From Longispora albida DSM 44784 (GTDB taxonomy: Bacteria > Actinomycetota > Actinomycetes > Mycobacteriales > Micromonosporaceae), in the NCBI RefSeq assembly GCF_000379825.1, contig NZ_KB903825.1, positions 480,584 to 544,583 of the forward strand: DNA of 64,000 nt, in the 5' to 3' direction. The notes beneath the pieces were generated by a model, which was not told where the DNA came from, did not search any database, and worked only from the letters and a program-made list of their open reading frames with translations. Both the position numbers and the translations under genes were made by a program. Shown piece after piece: positions 34,325 to 42,879 of this stretch (the stretch's first letter is position 1; every line of letters starts with the position of its first letter).

Positions 34325-35716
34325 GTGACCGTCACGGAATCCGTGAGCCCGCCGGCCGCGTCGAGCCTTGGTACCCAGGCAGCGCGCAATCTCGCGACGA
34401 CGACCAAGTCCGTACCCCAGATGCAGGGCATCTCCCCGCGCTGGCTGCTCAAGCTGCTGCCCTGGGTGGAGGCCAAGGGCGGGGCGTACCGGGTCAACCG
34501 CCGGCTCACGTACACGGTCGGCGACGGCCGGCTGTCCTTCACCAGTACCGGCGCCCGGGTGCAGGTCGTGCCGCAGGAGCTGCGCGAGCTGCCAGCCCTG
34601 CGCGCCTTCCCGGACGACGAGGTGCTGGGCGAGCTGGCCCGCCGGTTCGAGCAGCGCGAGGTCGAGGCCGGTGAGCCGATCTTCACGGCCGGCGCGCCCC
34701 GCGACCAGGTCGTGCTGCTCGCGCACGGCAAGGTGGCCAAGTCCGGCGTGAGCGAGTACGGCGAGACCACCTCGCTGGGTGTCGTCTCCGACGGCGACCA
34801 CTTCGGTGAGGAGCTGCTGACCGGCCAGGATGGACAGTGGGCGTTCAGCGCCCGGGCCGTCACGCCGGTGACCGTGCTCGTGCTGAGTGCCCCGGCGCTG
34901 GCCAGCCTGCGTGACCGTTCGCCGGAGCTGGCCGCGCACCTCGACGACGTGGCCTCGCTGGCGGGCAAGCCGCAGAACAAGCACGGCGAGGCCGAGATCG
35001 CGATGGCCGCCGGTCACACGGGCGAGCCGGAGTTGCCCGGCACGTTCGTGGACTACGAGCTGGCGCCGCGCGAGTACGAGCTGCAGGTCGCGCAGACCAT
35101 CCTCCGGGTCCACTCCCGGGTCGCCGACCTCTACAACAACCCGATGAACCAGACCGAGCAGCAGCTGCGGCTCACGATCGAGGCGCTCAGGGAACGCCAG
35201 GAACACGAGCTGATCAACAACCGCGACTTCGGGCTGCTGTACAACGCCGACCTCAAGCAGCGCATCCACACCCACTCCGGCCCGCCCACCCCGGACGACA
35301 TGGACGACCTGATCTCCCGCCGGCGCAAGACCCGGCTGATCCTGGCCCACCCCCAGGCCATCGCCGCCTTCGGCCGGGAGTGCACCAAGCGCAGCGTGTA
35401 CCCGGACGTGACCGAGGTGGCCGGCACCCGGGCCATGACCTGGCGCGGCGTCCCGCTCCTGCCCTGCGACAAGATCCCGATCACCGAGTCGGGTACCAGC
35501 TCCATCCTCGCGATGCGGCTCGGCGAGGACGACCAGGGCGTGATCGGGCTGCACCAGACCGGGCTGCCGGACGAGTACCAGCCGGGGCTGTCGGTGCGCT
35601 TCATGGGCATCAACGAGCAGGCGATCATCGGGTACCTGGTCAGCACGTACTTCTCCGCCGCGGTCCTCGTCCCCGACGCGCTCGGCATCCTCGAGCACGT
35701 GGAACTGGGTCACTGA
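34325..35716 (+). CDS. Family 2B encapsulin shell protein with cyclic-nucleotide-binding-like domain (second copy)
   Basis: The 463-residue product parallels the first copy throughout: [33 protein letters not shown], the nucleotide-binding-like insert, then the shell core with long identical stretches ([34 protein letters not shown]). The insert is more divergent and again lacks the phosphate-binding Arg (QWAFSARA after FGEELL). Two co-expressed paralogues suggest a mixed two-component shell. AGGTGG at 34311-34316 stands 8 bases before GTG 34325. The stop overlaps the synthase start as TGATG, tying shell and cargo synthesis. Confidence 0.92.
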   Translation: MTVTESVSPPAASSLGTQAARNLATTTKSVPQMQGISPRWLLKLLPWVEAKGGAYRVNRRLTYTVGDGRLSFTSTGARVQVVPQELRELPALRAFPDDEVLGELARRFEQREVEAGEPIFTAGAPRDQVVLLAHGKVAKSGVSEYGETTSLGVVSDGDHFGEELLTGQDGQWAFSARAVTPVTVLVLSAPALASLRDRSPELAAHLDDVASLAGKPQNKHGEAEIAMAAGHTGEPELPGTFVDYELAPREYELQVAQTILRVHSRVADLYNNPMNQTEQQLRLTIEALRERQEHELINNRDFGLLYNADLKQRIHTHSGPPTPDDMDDLISRRRKTRLILAHPQAIAAFGRECTKRSVYPDVTEVAGTRAMTWRGVPLLPCDKIPITESGTSSILAMRLGEDDQGVIGLHQTGLPDEYQPGLSVRFMGINEQAIIGYLVSTYFSAAVLVPDALGILEHVELGH

Positions 35717-36741
35717 TGAGCACCAAAGCTGCGACCGCCCGCCCGGTCAGGGAGCTGCTCTCCTGGAGCCGGTCGCTGACCGATCCGGCGCTGCGGGCGG
35801 CGGTGCGAGGGATGCCGGAGTCGATGGCGCTCGTCGCCGGGTACCACTTCGGCTGGCTGGACGCACACGGCAACCCGGCGCGTGGTGACGGCGGCAAGGC
35901 CATCCGGCCCGCCCTGGTCCTGCTCGCTGCGACCGCGGCCGGCGGCAGCCCGGAACGGGCGGTGCCGGCCTCCGTGGCGGTGGAGCTGATCCACAACTAC
36001 TCGCTGCTGCACGACGACGTGATGGACGGCGACGAGACCCGCAGGCACCGGCCGACGGCGTGGACGGTGTTCGGCAGGTCCGGCGCGATCCTCGCCGGGG
36101 ACGCGCTCCAGGTCCTCGCCTTCGACGTGCTGGCGGCCAGCGGGCACCGCGCTGCCCCCGACAGCATGCGGATGCTCAGCGGGGCCGTCCTCCAGCTCCT
36201 CGACGGGCAGGCCGCCGACCTCGCGTTCGAACGGCAGGATCAGGTCAGCGTCACCCAGTGCGTCGAGATGGCCCTGGCGAAGACGGGTGCGCTGCTGGGC
36301 TGCGCGTGCGCGATCGGCGCGCTGACCGGCGGCGCCCCGCCGGAGCAGGTGCAGCGCATGCGGCGGTTCGGCGAACTGCTCGGCCTCGCCTTCCAGCACG
36401 TCGACGACCTGCTGGGCATCTGGGGCGACCCGGAGCTGACCGGCAAGCCGGTCTACAACGACCTGGCCAGCCGGAAGAAGTCGCTGCCGGTGGTCAAGGC
36501 GCTCAACTCCGGTACGGGGGCCGGCCTGGAGCTGGCCGAGCGGTACGCCGCGCCCGGCCCGCTGGACCTGCGCCGGGCCGCCGAACTGGTCGACGAGGCC
36601 GGCGGGCGGCTGTGGAGCCAGGCGGAGGCCGACCGGCTGCTCGCGGAGGCACTCGTCGAGATCGGCCCGGCAACGTCGGAGGGCGGAACGGCCGCCGAGC
36701 TGATCTCGCTGGCGAAGCTGGCGACCCACCGGGATCACTGA
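35716..36741 (+). CDS. Polyprenyl diphosphate synthase, probable encapsulin cargo
   Basis: The 341-residue trans-prenyltransferase has both aspartate-rich motifs, DDVMDGD (Asp100-Asp106) and DDLLGIWGD (from Asp230), and GGKAIRPALVLLA near residue 60. It condenses isopentenyl diphosphate with allylic diphosphates to longer prenyl chains; product length cannot be read reliably. Polyprenyl transferases are known cargo of family 2B encapsulins, and translational overlap with the second shell gene supports that here. The first 30 or so residues are polar and may hold the loading signal. No terpene cyclase lies in the window. Confidence 0.93.
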   Translation: MSTKAATARPVRELLSWSRSLTDPALRAAVRGMPESMALVAGYHFGWLDAHGNPARGDGGKAIRPALVLLAATAAGGSPERAVPASVAVELIHNYSLLHDDVMDGDETRRHRPTAWTVFGRSGAILAGDALQVLAFDVLAASGHRAAPDSMRMLSGAVLQLLDGQAADLAFERQDQVSVTQCVEMALAKTGALLGCACAIGALTGGAPPEQVQRMRRFGELLGLAFQHVDDLLGIWGDPELTGKPVYNDLASRKKSLPVVKALNSGTGAGLELAERYAAPGPLDLRRAAELVDEAGGRLWSQAEADRLLAEALVEIGPATSEGGTAAELISLAKLATHRDH

Positions 36742-36751
36742 CGACCGCCCG

Positions 36752-36800
36752 AGGGCGCCCCGATCTCTCCACTGTGGAGGGGTCAGGGCGCTCTCTTTTT
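36752..36800 (+). terminator. Rho-independent terminator of the encapsulin operon
   Basis: AGGGCGCCC (36752-36760) pairs with GGGCGCTCT (36786-36794), one G-U pair, enclosing a second hairpin CTCCAC-T-GTGGAG (36766-36778). A run of five T follows at 36796-36800. Position 10 bases after the synthase stop fits the operon end. Confidence 0.72.
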
Positions 36801-36817
36801 CCTTGTACTGTGCGGGC

Positions 36818-37480
36818 ATGACCAAAGATCAACGACTGGAGCTGGCGGACAGCCTGTACCACGCTGCCGTCTTCGGCGGGGACGGCACCGCGCCCGGCAC
36901 GGCGAACGAGCACCTCGACAGCCTTGAAGCCGACCTGTCCGTGGCCCGCGCCCGCGTGCTCCACGCGGCATTCCTCCGGGACCGGGCCGAGCAGCCCGGC
37001 CAGCTGCCCGCCGCACAGCGCGCGGCGGAACTGTACGCGGCGCTCGGCGACGACCGGGGCCTGGCGGAGGCCGAATTCGCGCTCGGGTGCTACCACCAGG
37101 TCGTCAAGGGCGACGGGGCCGCGGCCCAGCCCCACTTCGAGCGCTCGGCGGAACTCGCCAGAGCCACGGGCGACAACCTGACGCTCTCCTACGCCGTGCG
37201 GCACCTCGGCTTCGCCGCCGGGATGGGTGGCGACCGGGTCACGGCCCGCGCGCTGCTGGAGGAGTCCGCAGCCCTGCGCCGGAAGCTGGACTTCCCGGCG
37301 GGCCTCGCCGCCGCCGTCCTCGCCCTCGGCGACCTGGCCTATCGCGACGGCCGCCCCGAGGAGGCCCGCGCGTACCTGGCGGAGGCGACAGTGATCGCGA
37401 CTGAGTGCGGGGCGCACGGGGTGCTGGCATGGATCGAGGGGACCCGCGCGGAACACGAGCCCAGCACCCCGACTGGGTAG
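36818..37480 (+). CDS. Tetratricopeptide-repeat-like protein
   Basis: This 220-residue soluble protein is built of alternating Ala-rich helices resembling tetratricopeptide repeats, for example LGCYHQVVKGDGAAAQPHFE, RALLEESAALRRKLDF and ARAYLAEATVIATEC, about four to five helix pairs. Such arrays usually bind other proteins or peptides. No catalytic motif is visible. It follows the encapsulin terminator and so has its own promoter, which is not obvious. Function unknown. Confidence 0.75.
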   Translation: MTKDQRLELADSLYHAAVFGGDGTAPGTANEHLDSLEADLSVARARVLHAAFLRDRAEQPGQLPAAQRAAELYAALGDDRGLAEAEFALGCYHQVVKGDGAAAQPHFERSAELARATGDNLTLSYAVRHLGFAAGMGGDRVTARALLEESAALRRKLDFPAGLAAAVLALGDLAYRDGRPEEARAYLAEATVIATECGAHGVLAWIEGTRAEHEPSTPTG

Positions 37481-37507
37481 AAATATCCGATATGCCATGA
37501 TCGGCCG

Positions 37508-38416
37508 GTGATCGGGTTCATCCGGATGGTCGCCCGGCGGCGGGCTCGGCAGCCAGCAGGCTCCGGGCGGCCGCGTCGCTGGTGGATGCTTGAGGGCCTG
37601 GCAGGCCTGGGCTCAGTCGCGGCCGCCCAGTGGCTGCTCAAGGAGTCCACTGTGTCCGTCTGGCTGGTGGCGGCGCTGATGGTCGGCGGTGGCGTCGTAC
37701 TCGCCGACGCGATGATCCCGGTGGCCGCACGGGTCTTCCCCGCCGAGCGCTGCGAGGCCCTGGGGAACCTGGTCGGCGGCGCACTCGCCATCGTCGGCAC
37801 GGTGTACGCGATCGTCGTCGGTTTCGTCGTCGTGGTCGTGTGGCAGTCGGTGTCGGACGCGGAGACCACCGTCGCCAGGGAATCCAACGCCATCGCCGGG
37901 CTCGAACGCATGTCACGGGGCTACGCCGTGCCGGTCCGCCGTCAGGTCCAGGAGGCAGCGCGGACGTACCTGCGGCTGGTCATCGACGAGGAGTGGGACG
38001 CGATGGCCGAGCGCCGGTCGAGCGCCAGGGCAGACGCGGCGCTGGTCGAGCTGTGGAACGTGTACACGGACCTGGCACCTGCCGACCGGACCACCCCGCT
38101 GTACGCCGAGTCCCTGTCCCGGCTGAACGAGATCAGCGACAACCGCCGGCTCCGGCTCCAGGCCACCGGCAACCGCATCCCGCCGCTGATGTGGCTGCTC
38201 GTGTATCTCGGCGCCGTGGTGACGATGGTGCTGGCGTACGCCTTCGGGGTGCAGCACGGCTGGTACACCCGGATGGTGATCTGGATCCTGTCCGGGATGC
38301 TGGCGTTCGCGGTCTTCCTCGTCGCGGCCCTCGACGCGCCCTTCGACGACCGGATGTCGGTGGAACCAGCGGCGTTCGTCTTCGTGCAGGACAACATGGC
38401 GGAGCTGGAACGGTGA
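37508..38416 (+). CDS. DUF4239 membrane protein (bestrophin-like)
   Basis: The 302-residue protein has a basic N-terminus, two hydrophobic segments (LVAALMVGGGVVLADAM and ALAIVGTVYAIVVGFVVVVVW), a cytoplasmic helical region with RESNAIAGLERM, and two further helices near 235-285. This is the layout of DUF4239 proteins, distant relatives of bestrophin chloride channels, function not established. GTG 37508 is the first start; ATG 37526 is an alternative. The stop overlaps the GTG of the following binding-protein gene, so the two are coupled. Confidence 0.75.
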   Translation: MIGFIRMVARRRARQPAGSGRPRRWWMLEGLAGLGSVAAAQWLLKESTVSVWLVAALMVGGGVVLADAMIPVAARVFPAERCEALGNLVGGALAIVGTVYAIVVGFVVVVVWQSVSDAETTVARESNAIAGLERMSRGYAVPVRRQVQEAARTYLRLVIDEEWDAMAERRSSARADAALVELWNVYTDLAPADRTTPLYAESLSRLNEISDNRRLRLQATGNRIPPLMWLLVYLGAVVTMVLAYAFGVQHGWYTRMVIWILSGMLAFAVFLVAALDAPFDDRMSVEPAAFVFVQDNMAELER

Positions 38417-39666
38417 CGGGGCTCAGCAGGCGCGCGCTGCTGGGCGCGGCCGGCGGCCTCGCAGCTGCTGCGCTGGCCGGCTGCGGGGAACGGCCGGGAG
38501 CCGGCCCGGTCAAGGTGGGCGTCCTGCACTCCCTGACCGGCAGCGTGGCGATCTCCGAGGCCCCGATCAACGACGCGACCCTGATGGCGATCGACGAGGT
38601 CAACGCCGCAGGCGGGCTGCTCGGCCGCAGGCTGGACCCGATCGTGGTCGACGGCAGGTCGGACTGGCCGGCCTTCGCCGCCGCGATCGAGCGGCTGATC
38701 ACCGTGGACAAGGTCGCGGTGGTCTTCGGCTGCTACACGTCCGCGAGCAGGCGGACCGTGGTACCCATCGTGGAGAGGCACGACACGCTGCTGGTCTACC
38801 CGACTTTTTACGAGGGCCTGGAGCTGTCGCCCAACATCCTCTACACGGGAGCGTGCCCGAACCAGTTCATCACGCCGGCGATGCGCTGGTTCTTCGACAA
38901 CCGCGGCAAGTCCTTCTTCCTCGCCGGGTCGGACTACGTCTTCCCGCACGCCACCAACGCCGTCATCCGCGACCAGCTCGGCCAGCTCGGGGCGAAGATC
39001 TGCGGGGAGGAGTACCTGCTGCTCGGCGAGACCCGCGTCGAGCCGGTGATCAAGGAGATCCTGCGGACCAGGCCCGAGGTGATCGTCAGTACCGTCGTCG
39101 GCGACACCAACATCCCCTTCTTCCGCGCCCTGCGCTCGGCCGGGATCACGCCCAAGGTGATCCCCACGGTGTCGGTGGTGATCAACGAGATCGAGCTGCC
39201 CTCGCTGGACCCGCGCCAGATGGCTGGCGACTACGTCGGCCTGAACTACTTCCAGAGCGTGCCCAGCGCCGAGAACCAGCGGTTCGTCCGCGACTTCCAG
39301 GCACGCTTCGGCGCGGACCGCGTGATCGGCGACCCGATGGAGGCCGCGTACTTCGGCGTGCACCTGTGGGCGCAGGCGGTCCGGTCGGCCGAGTCGCTGG
39401 ACACCCGGCTGGTGCGGGAGGCGCTGCGCGGCCAGCGGTTCAGGGCACCGAGCGGCACGGTGTACGTCGACGAGGTCAACCTGCACACCTGGAAGAAGGC
39501 CCGGATCGGCCAGATCCGCCCCGACGGGCAGCTCAGCATCGTGTGGACCTCCGAGGCGCCGATCCACCCGGTACCCTATGCCGTCTACCGGACCAGGCAG
39601 CAGTGGGACGAGATGCTCGCCTCGATGTACGCGGGCTGGGGGAACGGCTGGGCACGCCCGGCCTGA
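38413..39666 (+). CDS. Urea/short-chain-amide-type substrate-binding lipoprotein (UrtA/AmiC-like)
   Basis: The 417-residue product has a Tat-like lipoprotein signal (SRRALLGAAGGLAAAALAGC). A type I periplasmic-binding fold follows with VGVLHSLTGSVAISE, FGCYTSASRRTVVP, YEGLELSPNILYTG and YFQSVPSAENQRF, diagnostic of UrtA/AmiC/FmdD urea or amide receptors. Import by urtBCDE would be expected, but no permease or ATPase gene is adjacent. Instead it is coupled to a DUF4239 membrane protein. A sensing role rather than transport is plausible. Confidence 0.88.
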   Translation: MTGLSRRALLGAAGGLAAAALAGCGERPGAGPVKVGVLHSLTGSVAISEAPINDATLMAIDEVNAAGGLLGRRLDPIVVDGRSDWPAFAAAIERLITVDKVAVVFGCYTSASRRTVVPIVERHDTLLVYPTFYEGLELSPNILYTGACPNQFITPAMRWFFDNRGKSFFLAGSDYVFPHATNAVIRDQLGQLGAKICGEEYLLLGETRVEPVIKEILRTRPEVIVSTVVGDTNIPFFRALRSAGITPKVIPTVSVVINEIELPSLDPRQMAGDYVGLNYFQSVPSAENQRFVRDFQARFGADRVIGDPMEAAYFGVHLWAQAVRSAESLDTRLVREALRGQRFRAPSGTVYVDEVNLHTWKKARIGQIRPDGQLSIVWTSEAPIHPVPYAVYRTRQQWDEMLASMYAGWGNGWARPA

Positions 39667-39676
39667 CGCCCGTCAC

Positions 39677-40339
39677 TCACAACGTGTCCTCGAAGGGGGA
39701 CTCCGGCCAGGTCAGCGCGAGCGGCCCGCCGAACAGCCGCCGCCCGCAGGCCAGCATCCGGAGCCGGAACCGCAGGTCCGCCGCCAGCCACGAGTACCCG
39801 GGCCGGACCGGCTCGCCCAGCAGCCCAGCAGTGTCGGCGAGGTAGACGCCGAACCCCGGGTACATCAGCTCGACGCACGGCAGGTCGTCGATGTCGAGGG
39901 CACAGATCGGGTACTCGCCGTGCTCGTCGGGCTCCGTCACGATCATGACCCGGCGGGAGTCCGAACCGCCGGGCAGCAGCAGGCACTCGGGGAACACCGG
40001 CGACAGCGCCCGGTACATGGTGCCCCAGCCGGGGCCGAACTCGTCCATCGCCAGCTCGCCGAGCGGCCGGACGGCGAAGGAACCCTCCCCGTCGAACCAG
40101 CCCGACCGCTCCAGCATGGACGTGTCGAAGGCGAGCCAGCGGGCCAGGCTCGGCGGCACCGGCCGTCCACTGGGGAATGTCTCGGGCACCTCGGGCCCGG
40201 CTGGGCGGGGCTCGCCGGACACCCACGGCCCGAAAGCCGGGTAGTAGCCAAGGACGGGCCTGCCCGGATCAGCGCTGACCAGTTCCACGACCCGCTCGGC
40301 GAAAGCCAGGTCGCTGCTGTCAGCCGTGCTCGTCGTCAT
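39677..40339 (-). CDS. Hypothetical protein, 220 residues
   Basis: This is a soluble acidic protein with aromatic-rich segments such as VLGYYPAFGPWVSG, DEFGPGWGTMYRAL and LMYPGFGVYLADTAG. The regularly spaced Trp/Tyr and central strands recall SUKH/SMI1-like folds, but the resemblance is too weak to name. The stop lies 10 bases beyond the convergent binding-protein gene. Function unknown. Confidence 0.6.
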   Translation of the reverse strand: MTTSTADSSDLAFAERVVELVSADPGRPVLGYYPAFGPWVSGEPRPAGPEVPETFPSGRPVPPSLARWLAFDTSMLERSGWFDGEGSFAVRPLGELAMDEFGPGWGTMYRALSPVFPECLLLPGGSDSRRVMIVTEPDEHGEYPICALDIDDLPCVELMYPGFGVYLADTAGLLGEPVRPGYSWLAADLRFRLRMLACGRRLFGGPLALTWPESPFEDTL

Positions 40340-40350
40340 GGCAGGCGAGA

Positions 40351-40569
40351 CTACCGGCCCGGTACGACACTCACTGCCGGGACAGCCACCAGCGGAGGGA
40401 GGGTGGCGATCTCCCGGCGGTGGAAGGCCGCCAGCCCGGCGGAGAACCCACCGGGCTGGCTTCCGGCGTGCACGACGGGACTCCCGAGCCGTCCCTCGAT
40501 CCGGGCCCGGACGCCGCTGGGCAGCGCTGCCCAGCCAATCCGCCGGGTACCGGTGACTGGCAGCACCAC
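40351..40569 (-). pseudogene. Truncated aminoglycoside-phosphotransferase-like gene remnant
   Basis: The 72-codon frame begins TRRIGWAALPSGVRARIEGR and GSQPGGFSAGLAA, which resembles the N-terminus of actinobacterial aminoglycoside phosphotransferase-family proteins of about 300 residues. It then runs into FHRREIATLP, which belongs about 40 residues later in such proteins, and stops. The ATP-site lysine region and the whole catalytic lobe are missing, so it is a decayed remnant with an internal deletion. Recognition is by eye. Confidence 0.5.
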
Positions 40570-40588
40570 GCGGCTCCTTCCGCTGCGC

Positions 40589-41206
40589 CTACGTGCGGTA
40601 GAGCCGTTCCAGGTAGGACGGCCCGTAGTACTGCTCCAGCTCTTCCAGCGTGGCCTCGACCTGCTGCACGCTCTTCACGATCTGGGCGTGCGAGCGGACG
40701 GCCTTCGGCTGCCACGACTCCGGCTGCCACAGCTCGGAACGGAGGAAGGCCTTGGCGCAGTGGTGGAAGATCTGCTCGATCTCGACGACGATCGCGAGCC
40801 GGGGCCGGTGACCCTTCACGACCATCCGGTCGAAGAACGGCGCGTCGCTGACCAGCCTGGCCCGGCCGTTGATCCGCAGGGTGTCCCCGCGCCCCGGGAT
40901 CATGTACAGGAGGCCGACGTGCGGGTTGGCCAGGATGTTGCGGAAGCCGTCGACGCGGCCGTTGCCCGGCCGGTCGGGGATGGCGATGGTGCGGTCGTCG
41001 AGGACGAGGGTGAAGCCCGGCGGGTCGCCCTTCGGGGAGACGTCGCAGCTCCCGTCCGGCCCGGACGTGGCGATCAGGCAGAAGGGCGACGCCGCCAGCC
41101 ACTCCCGGTCGACGTCCAGGAGGGCGGGACGGTCCTTGGCCGCGGCACGGGCGCCCGGCTCACCGACGATGGCTCGTAACTCGGCCTCGCTCGACACATA
41201 CTCCAT
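40589..41206 (-). CDS. PPOX-class FMN-dependent flavoprotein (pyridoxamine-phosphate-oxidase-like)
   Basis: This 205-residue protein has a split-barrel FMN fold: SPFCLIATSGPDGSCDVSPKGD, GFTLVLDDRTIAIPDRPGN, FRNILANPHVGLLYMIPG and TLRINGRARLV. This matches the MSMEG_1061-type PPOX subfamily. These bind FMN or F420 and reduce or oxidise small molecules; the substrate is unknown. ATG 41206 starts 3 bases inside the end of the upstream VOC-fusion gene region (stop at 41209-41211), so both may be co-transcribed. Confidence 0.85.
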   Translation of the reverse strand: MEYVSSEAELRAIVGEPGARAAAKDRPALLDVDREWLAASPFCLIATSGPDGSCDVSPKGDPPGFTLVLDDRTIAIPDRPGNGRVDGFRNILANPHVGLLYMIPGRGDTLRINGRARLVSDAPFFDRMVVKGHRPRLAIVVEIEQIFHHCAKAFLRSELWQPESWQPKAVRSHAQIVKSVQQVEATLEELEQYYGPSYLERLYRT

Positions 41207-41208
41207 GA

Positions 41209-41883
41209 TCAAGAGGGTACTGGGCCGATCCAGCCCGCCGTGCCGACACAGCACTCGTTGCCCTCGGGGTCGGCCAGCACCCAGTGCCCCGGTGCGTACT
41301 CCGCGCTGACCAGGCGCCCGCCAGCGGCCAGGGCGGCGGCGATCCGGGCCTCGGCCTGGTCGTAGGGCACCCAGAGGTCGATGTGCATCCGGTTGCGCTG
41401 CGGACGGGGCTCGTCCATCTGCTGGAAGTAGAACGGGCCGCTGCGGCCGCGCGGGTCGACCAGGTCCTCGGGGCTGCCCGCCCGGTGCGTGTAGCCGAGC
41501 AGCGCACGCCAGAACGCCACCACCTCCGGCCCCGACAGCGCGTCGAGCGTGACCTGCACACACTGCACCGACGAAGGGTCGGCAGGAAAGCCCAGCGCAC
41601 GGGCCAGCGCGGAGATCTCCAGCGCCAGGGCCACGTCGTCCTTCGTCATGCCGAAGAAGGTGTCCGTGAGGGTGATCAGGCGGACCGTCACGGCCTCCGG
41701 CCGCAGGTCGACGTCGGGCTGCCTGCCCCCGGCGGAGGTCAGGTCGCTGAGGGCCTGGACGAACCGCGCTCCGGCCGCGAAGGACCCGGTCGCGAAGCAG
41801 GCTGCCGCCCCGTCGCCGAGCACCCGCCAGTCTTCCAGGCCAGCCGTCTCGTGGAACTGCTGTGGACTTACCCGTTCGGTCAT
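41209..41883 (-). CDS. Pterin-4a-carbinolamine-dehydratase-like domain fused to VOC (glyoxalase-like) domain
   Basis: In this 224-residue protein, residues about 5-95 resemble the DCoH/PhhB fold (FVQALSDLTSAGGRQPDVDL, VTVRLITL, LALEISALARALGF), although the usual His-His pair of the dehydratase reads Arg-Gln here. Residues about 105-220 are a glyoxalase/VOC-like domain (VQVTLDALSG, MHIDLWVPYDQAEARIAAA, WVLADPEGNECCV) with possible metal ligands His and Glu. Fusions of this type are seen in actinobacteria without known function. ATG 41883 was taken over GTG 41892. Confidence 0.78.
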   Translation of the reverse strand: MTERVSPQQFHETAGLEDWRVLGDGAAACFATGSFAAGARFVQALSDLTSAGGRQPDVDLRPEAVTVRLITLTDTFFGMTKDDVALALEISALARALGFPADPSSVQCVQVTLDALSGPEVVAFWRALLGYTHRAGSPEDLVDPRGRSGPFYFQQMDEPRPQRNRMHIDLWVPYDQAEARIAAALAAGGRLVSAEYAPGHWVLADPEGNECCVGTAGWIGPVPS

Positions 41884-42006
41884 GCCGCGCACGCTAGCAG
41901 CGACCTACGACAGTACTGATGCGTGACTGATTCCGGGGCGCTCGAAGCTCCGTAACGTTCTCCCTGTCAGAAAGACAGCGAAAAGCAAACAAAGAGGACG
42001 GAAATC

Positions 42007-42360
42007 ATGAACGCGAACATCGTCGAGGGTTACCTGGCAGCCTGGAACGCTCCCGCCGCCGAGCGCGAGGCCCGGATCGCCGAGACCTTCGCCCCCGAGG
42101 TCACCTACGTCGACCCGATCGTCGACGTGGCCGGCCACGAGGCGCTCGGCGCGGTGATCGGCGCGGTGCAGGGCCAGTTCGCCGGGCTGGTGTTCAGCCA
42201 GGTCGGCACGGCCGACGCGCACCACAACCTGGTCCGCTTCCAGTGGGGCCTCGGCCCGGCCGGTGGCGAGCCGGTCGTGATCGGCTCGGACGTCGCGGTG
42301 CTCGACGAGGCCGGCCGGATCGTCTCGGTACACGGATTCCTGGACAAGGTCCCGGCGTAA
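42007..42360 (+). CDS. SnoaL/NTF2-like small protein
   Basis: The 117-residue protein matches the SnoaL-like cone fold: an N-terminal helix with YLAAWNAPAAEREARIAETF, then EVTYVDPIVDVAGHEALGAVI and a beta sheet ending IVSVHGFLDKVPA. Members bind or isomerise small hydrophobic compounds. AGAGGACGG precedes the ATG. The next small membrane-protein gene follows after 39 bases, likely in one transcript. Confidence 0.82.
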   Translation: MNANIVEGYLAAWNAPAAEREARIAETFAPEVTYVDPIVDVAGHEALGAVIGAVQGQFAGLVFSQVGTADAHHNLVRFQWGLGPAGGEPVVIGSDVAVLDEAGRIVSVHGFLDKVPA

Positions 42361-42399
42361 CTCCTTCCCTCTCCGTTCCCCAGAAAGGACACTCCCCTC

Positions 42400-42801
42400 A
42401 TGAAGCTGCTCCGCACCGCCCTGCGCCTCGACTCGGTCGTCACCACCGGCAACGGCCTGGCGTATCTGGCCTTCGCCGGGCCACTGCACGAGCTGCTCGG
42501 CCCCAGTGCCGGCCTCCTGCGAGCGCTCGGCATCCTCCTGATTCTGTACGGCGCCGCCGTCATGCTGGTCTCCCTCCCAGCGGCGATCAGCCGCGCCGCG
42601 ACCTGGACGGTGGTCGCGGTGAACGGGCTGTGGACGGTCGCCAGCATCGCCGAGCTGCTGGCCGGCGGGCTCGACACGACGACCGCCGGGAGCGTGTGGG
42701 TCGTGCTCCAGGCCCTGACCGTGGGCGGGTTCGCCGGGCTCCAGTTCCTCGGGCTGCGCTCGGCGGCGGAGCCGGGCCTGGCCGCCAGCTCCACCCGCTG
42801 A
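42400..42801 (+). CDS. Small four-helix membrane protein
   Basis: The 133-residue protein has about four hydrophobic helices (for example LLRALGILLILYGAAVMLVSL and WVVLQALTVGGFAGLQFLGL) linked by short loops. It has no recognised motif, but similar proteins often neighbour SnoaL-like genes in actinobacteria. AAAGGA stands before the ATG. Function unknown. Confidence 0.75.
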   Translation: MKLLRTALRLDSVVTTGNGLAYLAFAGPLHELLGPSAGLLRALGILLILYGAAVMLVSLPAAISRAATWTVVAVNGLWTVASIAELLAGGLDTTTAGSVWVVLQALTVGGFAGLQFLGLRSAAEPGLAASSTR

Positions 42802-42879
42802 GTATCGAGATAGACACAGTTCTATGCATTGCCGGGCACGAGGCGTTGTCTACTGTGGATCGCTGGCTATCGTGGTGGC

